From Bin87 sp965217175 (GTDB lineage: Bacteria; Chloroflexota; Dehalococcoidia; Lucifugimonadales; UBA3495), in NCBI GenBank assembly GCA_965217175.1, contig OZ244251.1, positions 2,356,001-2,420,000 of the forward strand: a stretch of 64,000 nucleotides of DNA, read 5' to 3'. Below, in pieces: positions 34,111 to 43,038 of this stretch. The notes under the pieces were generated by a model that was not told the DNA's origin, made no database searches, and was given only the letters and a program-made list of their open reading frames with translations. Numbering within the stretch: the first letter of the stretch is position 1; every line of letters starts with the position of its first letter. The translations under genes and the position numbers were made by a program.

Positions 34111-35146
34111 CTGCGGTTGCGGGCAGGGCCCGCTTGCGGTAAATCTGAACGCGATGGCGGCAGGAGTCCACGATGTAGATCCTTCCGTCATCGTCCAGTT
34201 TTACCGAGGTGGGGCCCCAGAATAGCGATTCCACGCCGGCCGAAATCTCCCGATGCGTGTCTCGCCACGGAGATACCGACGGGGACAGATCTGCAGCCAG
34301 ACGGGCTGCGGCCTCGTCGGGGTTGGCGGCCAGGTAATCTTCGGCCCAGGACGATGTTGTAGCGTCGCCCCTCAAAACGGCGGCAATTTCTCCGTCCGGC
34401 GCAAACACCTGAACGCGTTCGTTTCCCCAATCTGCGACGTACAGATAATTTTCTGCATCGACGGCCACGGCAGCCGGGCGCCGCAATTGGCCCTTTCCGT
34501 CGCCGGGCGTTCCCCATTGACCAACGAACCGCCCCGTAGGGGTGAAACCCTGTACACGGTCGTTACGCCAGTCAGCCACATACACGTTGCCGTCTGCATC
34601 GCAGGTCAGGCCCCACGGCGTGTTGAACTCACCCGACTGCGTGCCAAATTGACCCCATGCGTCAATGAATTGTCCGGCGAGGGAGAATCGTTGGATGCGG
34701 TGATTCAATGCATCGCTGATCAGGATGGTGTCGTCGGGGGCGATTGTGATGGCGGCCGGGCGGTTCAATTTGCCTGGAGTGTCGCCCGATTGCCCCCAAT
34801 GGTGAACGAAAGTACCGTCGGGTTCGAATACGTTAACGCGTTGCAGCGACTCATCCGTAATATAGAGACGACCACCGGAGTCGCGTGCGATGCCGCTTGG
34901 CCACCAGAACTGACCGTCTTCGGTGCCACCGGTTCCCCATTCTCCGACGTAGCCTTCGTCTACCGTGCAAACGCAGACGCGCTTGTGGTTGAGGCGCAGA
35001 GTGGTTTCTGGGCCGCCGCGATTCAGCACGAACATCTGGCCCTGGTCGCCGAGAGCCAAGTCGACCGGGTGAATGAAACCGCGCCCCTGATACGCCAGGA
35101 ACCCGACGGTGTGGCTGTAGGTGAACATGACGTCGGGAATGGTCAT
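34100..35146 (-). CDS. NHL-repeat beta-propeller protein
   Basis: A 348-residue protein with about six NHL repeats. Recurrent units of the type GQFWWPSGIARDSGGRLYI, KLNRPAAITIAPDDTILI, EFNTPWGLTCDADGNVYV and QLRRPAAVAVDAENYLYV are each followed by D-x-N-x-R-VQ-F strands. No signal peptide is evident, so it is probably cytosolic. NHL propellers mostly bind partners or act as lyase-type scaffolds; no catalytic residues can be named. It lies in a minus-strand run with the DUF1800 gene and the B12/radical-SAM-like gene. Confidence 0.9.
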   Translation of the reverse strand: MTIPDVMFTYSHTVGFLAYQGRGFIHPVDLALGDQGQMFVLNRGGPETTLRLNHKRVCVCTVDEGYVGEWGTGGTEDGQFWWPSGIARDSGGRLYITDESLQRVNVFEPDGTFVHHWGQSGDTPGKLNRPAAITIAPDDTILISDALNHRIQRFSLAGQFIDAWGQFGTQSGEFNTPWGLTCDADGNVYVADWRNDRVQGFTPTGRFVGQWGTPGDGKGQLRRPAAVAVDAENYLYVADWGNERVQVFAPDGEIAAVLRGDATTSSWAEDYLAANPDEAAARLAADLSPSVSPWRDTHREISAGVESLFWGPTSVKLDDDGRIYIVDSCRHRVQIYRKRALPATAVSG

Positions 35147-35161
35147 CGCAGTGGGAGGCTC

Positions 35162-36616
35162 CTAGGCCAGCTGGTATTCCCGGGACGCAACGATCAGCTG
35201 GAGCATGTCGGTTACCCTCTGCTCGGCGCAGCCTATGGCATCGCTGCGGTCGAAACGCAACTCACCCCAGGGCGCTGCCAGGGCCACCAGACTCTCCATG
35301 GTGTTCTCCGACACCTCGAATATGCTCACGGCGTCGAGGCAGGCGAGGACGAACTCCCGGGGCACCAGCACGGGTTTGGACGCCTGAACGCGATTGATTA
35401 TCGAACGGATTCCGGGGAGGCTGGTATCGCGCATTTCAATGCCGGCCGCGTTGATGCGCTCGACAAGATTGCCGGTATCGATCCATTCCATTCCCGAATG
35501 CCATCCCTCCACGGTGGGAGGATTCAGGATTTCCTGGCCCATGAAATTGACGTCCATGGCGAGATTAACGATGGTCCATTCCGGGAAGCGATGGCTTCCG
35601 GCAAGGCGGGCGGTGGATCCGACCAATTCGGCGGGGCTTTTTACGCGCGCCAGTCGCACCGCATCGGCTACGAAGAAATCAGACAGGAACAGGCATCGCA
35701 ACACGGCGCCGATGTCTCCGCCGGTGTTGGTGAACTCAGTAGCCAGGATATCGATAGCGGCAGAGTCCGGTTGGTCGGCCACGAAGAACTGGTACAACTT
35801 GCCGGCGATGAACCGGGCGGTGGCGGGTTGCCTGACAATTATGTCAATCACCTCACGCCCATTGAACGCCCCGGATTGACCCAGGAAGGTTTTGTCGGTG
35901 TCATCGTGGTCCTCTTCCCGGTAACGGAACTGCCAATCGATGCGGCCGTAGGGCCAGAATGAATCGCGGCTCGCCCGGATGCTCATGTAATCGGTGTTCG
36001 CAATGGTCCAACCGGTGAAGGCACGGGCCGCTGATTTGACGTCCGCTTCCGTATAATTGCCGATGCCCATCGAGAACAGTTCGAGCAACTCGCGGCCGTA
36101 ATTCTCGTTGGGAGCATCTTTATGGTTGTCTTTGTTGTCCAACCAGAAGATCATGGCGGGGTCTCTGGAGAGCGCCAGCAGGATGTCGGAAAACTTCCCG
36201 AGGCCATACCGCCTGAACGTATGCGTTTGGTTGACCACCGCCTTGGCGTGGTTCAGTTTGCCGTAGGCCGTTGCGAACACGCCATGCCAGAACAAAGCGA
36301 TCTTTTCTTCCAGGGGACGCCGCGAGTTGATGATGCGGTACAGCCAATAACTTTGGCTACTCTCCAGCAGCATCAGGCTGTTTTGGTCCACGTGGTAGCG
36401 TCGGATAAGGTCTTCCATCTCCAGATCGGGTTGATCCTGGGGATGCAATAATTCCTCCACGGTGTTTTCGTAACCTTTGGCCAACGCACGATCCATCTCG
36501 TCGCGGGTGGCGCCGAAGCCGGCGCGCAGCAGCAGATGAGCCATCTTGATGGTTGGGCCGTCGGCTAGCGTTATGCGCTGCGCCGAAGGTTGGCCTAGGA
36601 TACGGGGCATGGTCAT
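35162..36616 (-). CDS. DUF1800 domain-containing protein
   Basis: A 484-residue protein matching DUF1800 through LLLRAGFGATRDEMDRAL, the WYR-like central helices (EKIALFWHGVFATAYGKL), NENYGRELLELFSMGIGNYTEADVKSAARAFTGW cut here into its parts, and a helical C-terminal half. Function of the family is unknown. In many bacteria DUF1800 is exported and paired with a DUF1501 gene; here no signal peptide is visible and no DUF1501 neighbour exists. It is 15 bases upstream of the NHL gene and probably co-transcribed with it. Confidence 0.88.
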   Translation of the reverse strand: MTMPRILGQPSAQRITLADGPTIKMAHLLLRAGFGATRDEMDRALAKGYENTVEELLHPQDQPDLEMEDLIRRYHVDQNSLMLLESSQSYWLYRIINSRRPLEEKIALFWHGVFATAYGKLNHAKAVVNQTHTFRRYGLGKFSDILLALSRDPAMIFWLDNKDNHKDAPNENYGRELLELFSMGIGNYTEADVKSAARAFTGWTIANTDYMSIRASRDSFWPYGRIDWQFRYREEDHDDTDKTFLGQSGAFNGREVIDIIVRQPATARFIAGKLYQFFVADQPDSAAIDILATEFTNTGGDIGAVLRCLFLSDFFVADAVRLARVKSPAELVGSTARLAGSHRFPEWTIVNLAMDVNFMGQEILNPPTVEGWHSGMEWIDTGNLVERINAAGIEMRDTSLPGIRSIINRVQASKPVLVPREFVLACLDAVSIFEVSENTMESLVALAAPWGELRFDRSDAIGCAEQRVTDMLQLIVASREYQLA

Positions 36617-36668
36617 GTGCAGGTAATACCCGTCACCTCGCGATTGGATCGGGAGGTGGATATTGAGA

Positions 36669-37970
36669 TTACGTCAGGCTCCAGCGGGGATTGGCTTCCA
36701 CGCGTTCGCGAAGGTATTCCACCAACCACGGGCGAACCTCTTCTTCCAGGTAGAATGTGGGTTCGATCAGCTCGGACTGGTCGGCAATGATACCTTCCTG
36801 GATACAACGCTCCGCAACATCGGTGCCGGGCATCACGCTGACACCCACGCGCAGGTTGGCCAGGGACGGGCTGAGTCCACTCAGGAATTCCAGCTTGTTG
36901 TCGACCGATGAACGAGTCTCTCCCGGTTCGCCGAACTGCTGCGATATGGTGTAATGCAGGCCGCCATCCTCGCATAGCTGGGTGGTTTCCTTGAGCAAAG
37001 CGTAACGCGAAATGTCGTTGTCACCCTCGTGGGGATCGCCGCCGCGGGTTCCGCCCATCATCACCAGACCGCAGCCGGCCTGCTTCATCAAACCGATCAA
37101 CTCGGAGTCGCAGGCGTACGGCGCGAGGCAGGTGTTCCAACGCACCTTGACCTGGGCTTCCATGAGCGCGTTGCACAGCGACTTGGCATGTTCCAGGGGA
37201 ACGTTGAAGCAGTTGTCAACGAAGAAAATCTTGCGGAGCCCGTAGCGGTCGGTGACTTCGGCCACTTCCTCGACCACTTCGTCGATGGGTCGGATGACAC
37301 GCCAGGCGCCTTCAGCGGTGTGGAAGTCTGCGGCGGACGTTGGATAGTAGAACCCGCCCAGCTTGGTGAGAACACTGACGCCGAAGCCGGCCTGGGCATA
37401 CTTGGAGATGTCCAGGTCGTCGAGGCTGGGGCGGCTGACGAAATCGGAAGAACAGCGCATTCCGTTGTACACAACCTCGCCGTCTTCGCGGTAAAGGACA
37501 CCGGTCATGCCACGGTAATCAGGCTCGCCAACCTCGACGCGATTGCACAACTCGGCAAACGTTTCGGCAGCGTCGCCGGCAATGCCGAGGTCGGGCTTTA
37601 CGAATTCGAAGACTTGCTGCGGCATGATGCTGAACGCAGGGCCGCCGCAAACGATGGTTGCGTTGGATATGGAGCGGATCCGCTCGATGACACCTTTGGT
37701 AATTGGCAACTGCCACTGCGGGTCCATGTAGCTGTGGTTGCTCAGGTTTCGGATGGAGATGCCCACCAATTCGGGCTGAAACTCGGACACCACCTGCTCG
37801 ACCTCACCGAGGTAATCGGTATCGGCGAACATCAGGTCGACCAGTTTGACCTCATGGCGCGTGCGGTCCAGATGACCGGCGACATAGGCAAGGCCGATGG
37901 GTATGGGTTGGGCACGCATACGGCTCATAACCCGATTGTGGCGGTTGGTAGCAATCAACAAAACACGCAT
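36669..37970 (-). CDS. B12-binding/radical-SAM-like protein lacking the cluster cysteines
   Basis: 433 residues. Residues 1-140 form a cobalamin-binding-like Rossmann domain (PIGLAYVAGHL, VGISIRNLSN, VCGGPAFS). The second domain follows the class B radical SAM layout: the IRPIDEVVEEVAEV helix, the IFFVDNCFN strand and the MKQAGCGLVMMGG strand. The place where relatives have the C-x3-C-x2-C motif instead reads LTKLGGFYYPTSA, with no cysteine. So it cannot bind the usual SAM cluster there and may be non-enzymatic or use B12 alone. The ATG at 37970 follows a region with TACAAT and a 6-bp dyad. Confidence 0.8.
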   Translation of the reverse strand: MRVLLIATNRHNRVMSRMRAQPIPIGLAYVAGHLDRTRHEVKLVDLMFADTDYLGEVEQVVSEFQPELVGISIRNLSNHSYMDPQWQLPITKGVIERIRSISNATIVCGGPAFSIMPQQVFEFVKPDLGIAGDAAETFAELCNRVEVGEPDYRGMTGVLYREDGEVVYNGMRCSSDFVSRPSLDDLDISKYAQAGFGVSVLTKLGGFYYPTSAADFHTAEGAWRVIRPIDEVVEEVAEVTDRYGLRKIFFVDNCFNVPLEHAKSLCNALMEAQVKVRWNTCLAPYACDSELIGLMKQAGCGLVMMGGTRGGDPHEGDNDISRYALLKETTQLCEDGGLHYTISQQFGEPGETRSSVDNKLEFLSGLSPSLANLRVGVSVMPGTDVAERCIQEGIIADQSELIEPTFYLEEEVRPWLVEYLRERVEANPRWSLT

Positions 37971-38008
37971 CTCAAGACCCTCCCCGGCGTCTGTAAACGC
38001 CCCGATTG

Positions 38009-38026
38009 TACACCACGAAAGGTGTA
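38009..38026. promoter_or_regulatory. Dyad TACACC-N6-GGTGTA beside a minus-strand -10
   Basis: A perfect 6-bp inverted repeat overlapping a minus-strand TACAAT (38010-38005), ahead of the B12/radical-SAM-like gene. It could be an operator. The rest of the 37971-38161 divergent gap shows nothing clear. Confidence 0.3.
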
Positions 38027-38161
38027 TGCGCTAATGCTAGCGATACAGCCGTCAGATATGGGCAATGGCTGTGCCAAAGGTGATATTCGCGTGGCTTAAC
38101 AAGGCAATGGGCGTATGTTACTCTGATTTTCGCAACACCCCGACAAGGACGGTCTCGCTGG

Positions 38162-38791
38162 ATGGGCCAACAATTCGCAGCATTTCGACTCGTGCTCATG
38201 GCTATGGCAGCGCTGGTGATTCTAGCCACGGTTGCCTGCTCCGGCAACGCTTCAGATTCTGCGACGGGTTCTGCTGGACGATCCTATGGCGCCAGCGAAC
38301 CCACTCAACAGGACGGGGGCGGCGAATCGGAATTACCGGAACCGGCGGCCGATACCATCTACGATTTCGATATCAATTTCTATCAGGGTCAGGACATTGT
38401 GGGGGGCGATGTTGTTCCGGTGTCGGGCCTGCGAGGGCAGCCGATAGTGCTCAATTTTTGGGCAGGACTCTGTCCTCCCTGCCGAGCGGAGATGCCGGAG
38501 TTTCAGAGTTTTGCCGAAGCATACGCCGGTCGGGCATTGGTGGTAGGCGTGGATCTGGGCCAGATTTTCAGTTTGGGGAGCCAGGATGACGCGACCAGAT
38601 TGCTTGCCGAATTGTCGGTTACGTACCCGGCCGGCTACACCGATGACGGCGGCCTGGCTCGGGAGTTGGAAATACTGGGATTGCCGGCCACTTTCTTCAT
38701 AAACGCGGACGGGTCGGTTCACCGGCAATGGCAAGGCCCGCTGAACGAGGCAAAACTGGCTGAAATAACCGATGAGATGCTCAACCAGTAA
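38162..38791 (+). CDS. TlpA/ResA-like thioredoxin-fold lipoprotein
   Basis: A 209-residue exported lipoprotein. A hydrophobic signal with an LATVAC lipobox ends near residue 26, then a serine/glycine-rich linker. The thioredoxin fold from about residue 70 has the redox motif in NFWAGLCPPCRAEMP and the cis-proline in GLPATFFINADG. TlpA/ResA relatives reduce disulfides outside the membrane, often for cytochrome c or metalloenzyme maturation. The LLM oxidoreductase starts 33 bases later. Confidence 0.9.
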   Translation: MGQQFAAFRLVLMAMAALVILATVACSGNASDSATGSAGRSYGASEPTQQDGGGESELPEPAADTIYDFDINFYQGQDIVGGDVVPVSGLRGQPIVLNFWAGLCPPCRAEMPEFQSFAEAYAGRALVVGVDLGQIFSLGSQDDATRLLAELSVTYPAGYTDDGGLARELEILGLPATFFINADGSVHRQWQGPLNEAKLAEITDEMLNQ

Positions 38792-38823
38792 CACAGCGCA
38801 TGGCCGTTGAAGTTGAAGGAAAC

Positions 38824-39783
38824 ATGACCGTAGCAAACAATTCCATCACGTTCGGCTGCAACTTGAGCGTGGACAATTATTGGGATGTGGGGGAATTCGC
38901 CCGTCGAGCGGAAGATCTGGGTTTTGACCGGGTTGCCATCGGCGAGCACGTCATGGACGGCAACCCGCCACGTGCCACGATGCTGGGGCTGCCGGCGATG
39001 GCAGCGGCGGCCGGGGCCACATCGCGGATCCGGGTGCTGACCGGGATAGTCATCGCACCGTTGTACCACCCGGTGATGCTGGCGAAGCTGGTGTCTACAG
39101 TGGACCAGATCTCCGGCGGCCGCCTGGATTTCGGCATTGGCGTGAGCGGCCAACGGGACACTCGGATTGAATTTGAGGCCCTGGAAATTCCGACCGGTAC
39201 CAGAGGACGACGCACCGACGAAATTCTGCAGGCGATGAAGCAGTTGTGGACCAGTGAGCACGTATCCCATCACGGCCGTTTCTTCAACTTCGACGACATA
39301 ACCCTGCTGCCGAAACCGTCCCAGCGTCCCTACCCGCCAATCTGGGTTGCCGGCAGAAGCGATGCCGCCGTGCGGAGGGCCGCCATCGAGGGCGACGGCT
39401 GGTATCCCTACCTGTTCACGGTGAACCGCATACGGCGGTCGAATCAGAATGTGCGTGACCTTGCTGAAGAGTCTGGACGGGACCTTTCGGGGTACCACTG
39501 GGGCTTGAACCAGCCAACCGCCATAAACACGGATCCCGACCAGGCCCTGCAAACCGCGATTACCCACGTTGGACAACGCTACGTTACGGCTGAACGCAGC
39601 GCTGAGGATATTGCCCGGGCGTTGTGCATCACCGGGAACGCGGAGGATTGCGTGGGCGCGATTCAGGAACGGATCGACGCCGGTGTTCGGGATTTCGTTT
39701 TTGGATTCCTGTCCGGCGAACCCGCGGAATACTTTTCGCAGATGGAGTTGTTCTCCAACCGTGTGCTGTCGCATTTCAAGTAG
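38824..39783 (+). CDS. LLM-class flavin-dependent oxidoreductase (F420/FMN type)
   Basis: 319 residues of luciferase-like TIM barrel. Recognisable segments are ARRAEDLGFDRVAIGEH, TGIVIAPLYHPVMLAKL, DQISGGRLDFGIGVSG, the HGRFFNFDDITLLPKPSQ strand and PIWVAGRSDAAVRRAA. Members use F420 or FMN and oxidise varied substrates; the cofactor cannot be decided. Start at 38824 chosen because AAGGAA precedes it; an ATG at 38800 lacks a ribosome site. Probably in the same transcript as the thioredoxin-like lipoprotein. Confidence 0.88.
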   Translation: MTVANNSITFGCNLSVDNYWDVGEFARRAEDLGFDRVAIGEHVMDGNPPRATMLGLPAMAAAAGATSRIRVLTGIVIAPLYHPVMLAKLVSTVDQISGGRLDFGIGVSGQRDTRIEFEALEIPTGTRGRRTDEILQAMKQLWTSEHVSHHGRFFNFDDITLLPKPSQRPYPPIWVAGRSDAAVRRAAIEGDGWYPYLFTVNRIRRSNQNVRDLAEESGRDLSGYHWGLNQPTAINTDPDQALQTAITHVGQRYVTAERSAEDIARALCITGNAEDCVGAIQERIDAGVRDFVFGFLSGEPAEYFSQMELFSNRVLSHFK

Positions 39784-39887
39784 TATCGGAAGTCGGGCGT
39801 TTCGGCTCGATGTTTCGACATTTCTGGGTCATAAGGACACGAAACTGACCCCGAGGTGACACAGCTCCAACGAATTTGGATATGATT

Positions 39888-39893
39888 TACAAT
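39888..39893 (+). promoter_or_regulatory. -10 element before the second LLM gene
   Basis: TACAAT lies about 36 bases before the ATG at 39929. The -35 is not convincing. Confidence 0.3.
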
Positions 39894-39928
39894 CTGGGTG
39901 CAGCATCGGCGCCCTTTGAGGAATGGGA

Positions 39929-40939
39929 ATGAAATTCGGGATCTACAGTTCAATCGCCGACCCTCCGGCTGGGGAAAACCTGGCGCTGCGCGTCGAAGAA
40001 GTGGTGGCGGAAGCCAGGCTGGCCGAGTCAGTTGGGTTCGACTCGTGCTTTTTCGGTGAACATCACCAGGACCGCGATGGTTTTTTGCCGTCTCCATTGA
40101 TCGTATCGGCTGCGGTGGCGGCGCAAACGACCACCCTGAACCTGGGCACTTCGGTAATACTGCTGCCATTGCATCACCCGGTTAAGATGGCCGAAGACGT
40201 CATCACGCTGGACATCGTTTCACGGGGAAGGTTCATACTGGGTGTAGGGCTGGGTTATCAGCCGGTGGATTTTCGGACGTTCGAGATTCCCATCGAGCAA
40301 CGGGTGAGCCGATTTGAAGAGGAAATTGAGATAATCCGGCAATGTTGGGGAGGGAGCACCTTTTCGTTTTCTGGAGAACATTTCAACCTGGAAGACATTA
40401 CGATTAGACCCAGGCCGTATTCTGATCCGTCTCCGCCATTGTGGATAGGCGCCAGCCGAGTGCCGGGCGCGCGTCGGGCCGGACGGATCGCCGACGGGTT
40501 TGTGGCCGGCCCAAGCACCGACCTGCCAGGCACCATAGCGCTGACCGACGCCTACCATAAGGCCGCTGAAGAAGCGGGTCGGGAGCCGGTGCTCTGCCTG
40601 ATGCGTGACGCGTGGGTGGCCCCAACCCGCGCCGAAGCAGAACGGGTTTACGGGCCTGAGGTGATTGACGCCTATAAATATTACTGGCGAAACGGATTGA
40701 ACGAATTTCGCCACTACGCTAACGAATCGGAGATCAACATGGATAACATGGCCACCGACCGGCTCATCATCGGTGAACCGCAGCAGGTGGTTGATGACTT
40801 CCACCGCTGGAAGGAGGCGACCGGAGCGGATTACTTCCTGCTGCGACTGCGCCACGCTCATTCCGGTGGCCCGCCTCACGAGCGGATCATGGAGGCCATC
40901 CAGTTGTTCGGAGAAGAAGTAATACCGCACTGTCAATAA
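39929..40939 (+). CDS. LLM-class flavin-dependent monooxygenase
   Basis: 336 residues, luciferase-like fold. MKFGIYSS opens the barrel; GFDSCFFGEHH, GTSVILLPLHHPVKMAED and DIVSRGRFILGVGLGYQ are class-typical, and the last third has the WKEATGADYFLLRL strand. This layout resembles the alkanal/alkane-monooxygenase-like and limonene-type members. The ATG at 39929 has GAGG 7 bases upstream; the ATG two codons earlier overlaps that box. A CMD-like gene follows after 40 bases. Confidence 0.88.
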   Translation: MKFGIYSSIADPPAGENLALRVEEVVAEARLAESVGFDSCFFGEHHQDRDGFLPSPLIVSAAVAAQTTTLNLGTSVILLPLHHPVKMAEDVITLDIVSRGRFILGVGLGYQPVDFRTFEIPIEQRVSRFEEEIEIIRQCWGGSTFSFSGEHFNLEDITIRPRPYSDPSPPLWIGASRVPGARRAGRIADGFVAGPSTDLPGTIALTDAYHKAAEEAGREPVLCLMRDAWVAPTRAEAERVYGPEVIDAYKYYWRNGLNEFRHYANESEINMDNMATDRLIIGEPQQVVDDFHRWKEATGADYFLLRLRHAHSGGPPHERIMEAIQLFGEEVIPHCQ

Positions 40940-40979
40940 GTCCGTTTGTATCAACACCGCTTTCCACAGGAGAATGACC

Positions 40980-41540
40980 ATGCCCCGAATTCCTACCGCT
41001 GACCGCAACGCCGTGCCCCAGGACCAACTGGCGGCGTTCGATGCCATCGTGGCGTCCCGCAATAACGAAGTTCCAGCATTGGGACCAATCGCCATCCAGC
41101 TCCACGTTCCTGAAATAGCGGAACGTGGCGAAGCGCTACGTGCCTACCTGCGCGCCGAAGGTTCGTCGCTACCCGACAACGCGCAGGAACTTGCGATGCT
41201 GACAACCGCCCGCGAGCTGGACTGCCAGTTTATCTGGCATGCCCACGCCGCTGCCGGTCGGCGCGCCGGCCTCAGCGATTCACTGGTTGACAGCCTACGC
41301 GATAAAAGTGATTTGCCAGCCCTCTCTCCGGAGGAGGCCGCCGTTATCAACTACGGGAGGGAGTTTTTCCGTACCCGGCGGGTTTCGCAATCCACATTCG
41401 ACGCTGCCTTCTCAGCTTTTGGCGAACGGGGGATCGTGGAACTAACCAACCTGATGGGTTACTACTCGGTGCTGGCCTTCAACCTCAACGCCTTCGAGCA
41501 GCTTCCCCCCGCGTCAAACGAACCGTTCCTGCCAGTTTAG
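40980..41540 (+). CDS. Carboxymuconolactone decarboxylase-like protein (AhpD fold)
   Basis: A 186-residue paralogue of the protein at 33544-34110. The active segment RELDCQFIWHAH again keeps one cysteine and the distal histidine and lacks the second cysteine of AhpD. The ATG at 40980 is chosen over 40974 because AGGAG is then 7 bases upstream. Position between an LLM monooxygenase and a TldD/TldE pair suggests a shared catabolic operon. Confidence 0.85.
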   Translation: MPRIPTADRNAVPQDQLAAFDAIVASRNNEVPALGPIAIQLHVPEIAERGEALRAYLRAEGSSLPDNAQELAMLTTARELDCQFIWHAHAAAGRRAGLSDSLVDSLRDKSDLPALSPEEAAVINYGREFFRTRRVSQSTFDAAFSAFGERGIVELTNLMGYYSVLAFNLNAFEQLPPASNEPFLPV

Positions 41541-41558
41541 CAAGGCCTCCGGAACGGC

Positions 41559-43016
41559 ATGGACGCGATAATCGCCACCGCCCTCGACACAGCGCGGCAA
41601 CTGGGCGCTCAATACGCAGACCTGCGGTTGGTTCAGAACCGCGAGGAACGGATTGTCGTGCGAAACGGGATAGTGGAAACGCTGTCCGCCGACGAGTCGA
41701 TGGGTTTGGGCATCAGGGCGTTGTTCGATGGAGCATGGGGTTTCGCGTCCACCCGGCGGCTGACCACCGAGGCGGCAGACCAGGCCGCCGGCCAGGCCAT
41801 GCAAATAGCCCGGGCGTCGGCTCGGCATAACGGACCCGGGTTACCGGCCGCCGACGTGCTGGGTCCTCCGGTCAAAAGTATCGGAAACTACGCCACTCCG
41901 CTGGAGGTCGATCCCTTCACCGTATCTCTGGATGACAAGCTGAATCTGCTGCTGTCGGCTGATGCTGAAATGGCTCAGGTGCCGCAGGTAAGCGCGCGCA
42001 TGGGCAACCTGGTGTTTATTCGGGAGGAGCGCACCTTCGCCAACACCGAAGGCGCCGAGGTTCACCAGACCATTTGCGAAGCGGGCGGAGGGATACAGGT
42101 TACGGCGGTGGGTAATGACGAAATCCAGCGACGTTCGTATCCCCAATCCCACGGACGGCAGCAGGGTTGCGGCGGTTGGGAATACATCGTTGCCATGGAC
42201 ATACCAGCCAACGCCCGTCGCATCGCTGAAGAAGCTGCCGAGTTGCTAACTGCCCAACCCTGTCCGTCAGGGATTACGACCGATCTGATCATCGACAGCA
42301 GCCAGCTGGCGTTGCAGATCCACGAATCCTGCGGACATGCCGTGGAGCTGGACCGGGCGTTGGGTGAAGAAGCGGCGTTCGCCGGCACGTCATTCCTGAC
42401 GCCTGACCTGCTGAACAACTATCCGTACGGGTCTGAGAAGGTGCACATCACCGCCGACAGCACGAGCCCGACGGGTCTCGGGACGTTCGGTTGGGACGAC
42501 GAGGGATTACCGGCTCAGGCTACCGACATCATCCGGGCCGGCGAATTCGTCGGCTATCTGATGTCGCGCGAGTCGGCGGCGAGGTTGGGTCTGGTTTCCA
42601 ACGGCTGCATGCGCGCATCGTCGTGGAATCGAATTCCGCTGATACGCATGACCAACGTCAGCCTGCAACCCGGGGCGTGGTCGCTGGGCGATTTGATCGC
42701 TGATACGGACGACGGTATCTACCTGGAAACCAACCGGTCGTGGTCGATAGACGACCGGCGGTACAATTTCCAGTTCGGCACCGAGATTGGCCGGGAGATC
42801 AAGAACGGCAAGCTGGGTCGCCTGCTGCGCAATTGCACCTACACCGGAATAACTCCGGAATTCTGGAGGAGTTGCGACGCCATCTGCGGGCCGGAACATT
42901 GGCAGATGTGGGGAACTCCGCGGTGCGGGAAAGGCCAGCCCGGACAAATTGCCCACACCAGCCACGGCGCCAGCCCCACCAGATTCCGCGGAGTGCGGGT
43001 CGGTGTGATGCCGTGA
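41559..43016 (+). CDS. tldD: TldD-type zinc metallopeptidase subunit
   Basis: The catalytic half of the TldD/TldE heterodimer, which degrades or trims unfolded peptides and matures some modified peptides. 485 residues. The zinc motif is HESCGH with the following ELDRALGEEAAFAGTSF, and the C-terminal GTPRCGKGQPGQ and SHGASPTRFRGVRVG blocks supply the remaining zinc-binding and structural residues. Its partner follows 22 bases later. Confidence 0.93.
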   Translation: MDAIIATALDTARQLGAQYADLRLVQNREERIVVRNGIVETLSADESMGLGIRALFDGAWGFASTRRLTTEAADQAAGQAMQIARASARHNGPGLPAADVLGPPVKSIGNYATPLEVDPFTVSLDDKLNLLLSADAEMAQVPQVSARMGNLVFIREERTFANTEGAEVHQTICEAGGGIQVTAVGNDEIQRRSYPQSHGRQQGCGGWEYIVAMDIPANARRIAEEAAELLTAQPCPSGITTDLIIDSSQLALQIHESCGHAVELDRALGEEAAFAGTSFLTPDLLNNYPYGSEKVHITADSTSPTGLGTFGWDDEGLPAQATDIIRAGEFVGYLMSRESAARLGLVSNGCMRASSWNRIPLIRMTNVSLQPGAWSLGDLIADTDDGIYLETNRSWSIDDRRYNFQFGTEIGREIKNGKLGRLLRNCTYTGITPEFWRSCDAICGPEHWQMWGTPRCGKGQPGQIAHTSHGASPTRFRGVRVGVMP

Positions 43017-43038
43017 TGGAGACCGTGGTCCATTCCAC

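Noticed and set aside
34253..35962. A 569-codon plus-strand ORF opposite the NHL and DUF1800 genes
   Set aside because: Both minus-strand genes have clear domains; the plus-strand frame is an antisense shadow caused by GC-rich codon use.
37029..38099. A 356-codon plus-strand ORF opposite the B12/radical-SAM-like gene
   Set aside because: Antisense shadow; no domain, no ribosome site.
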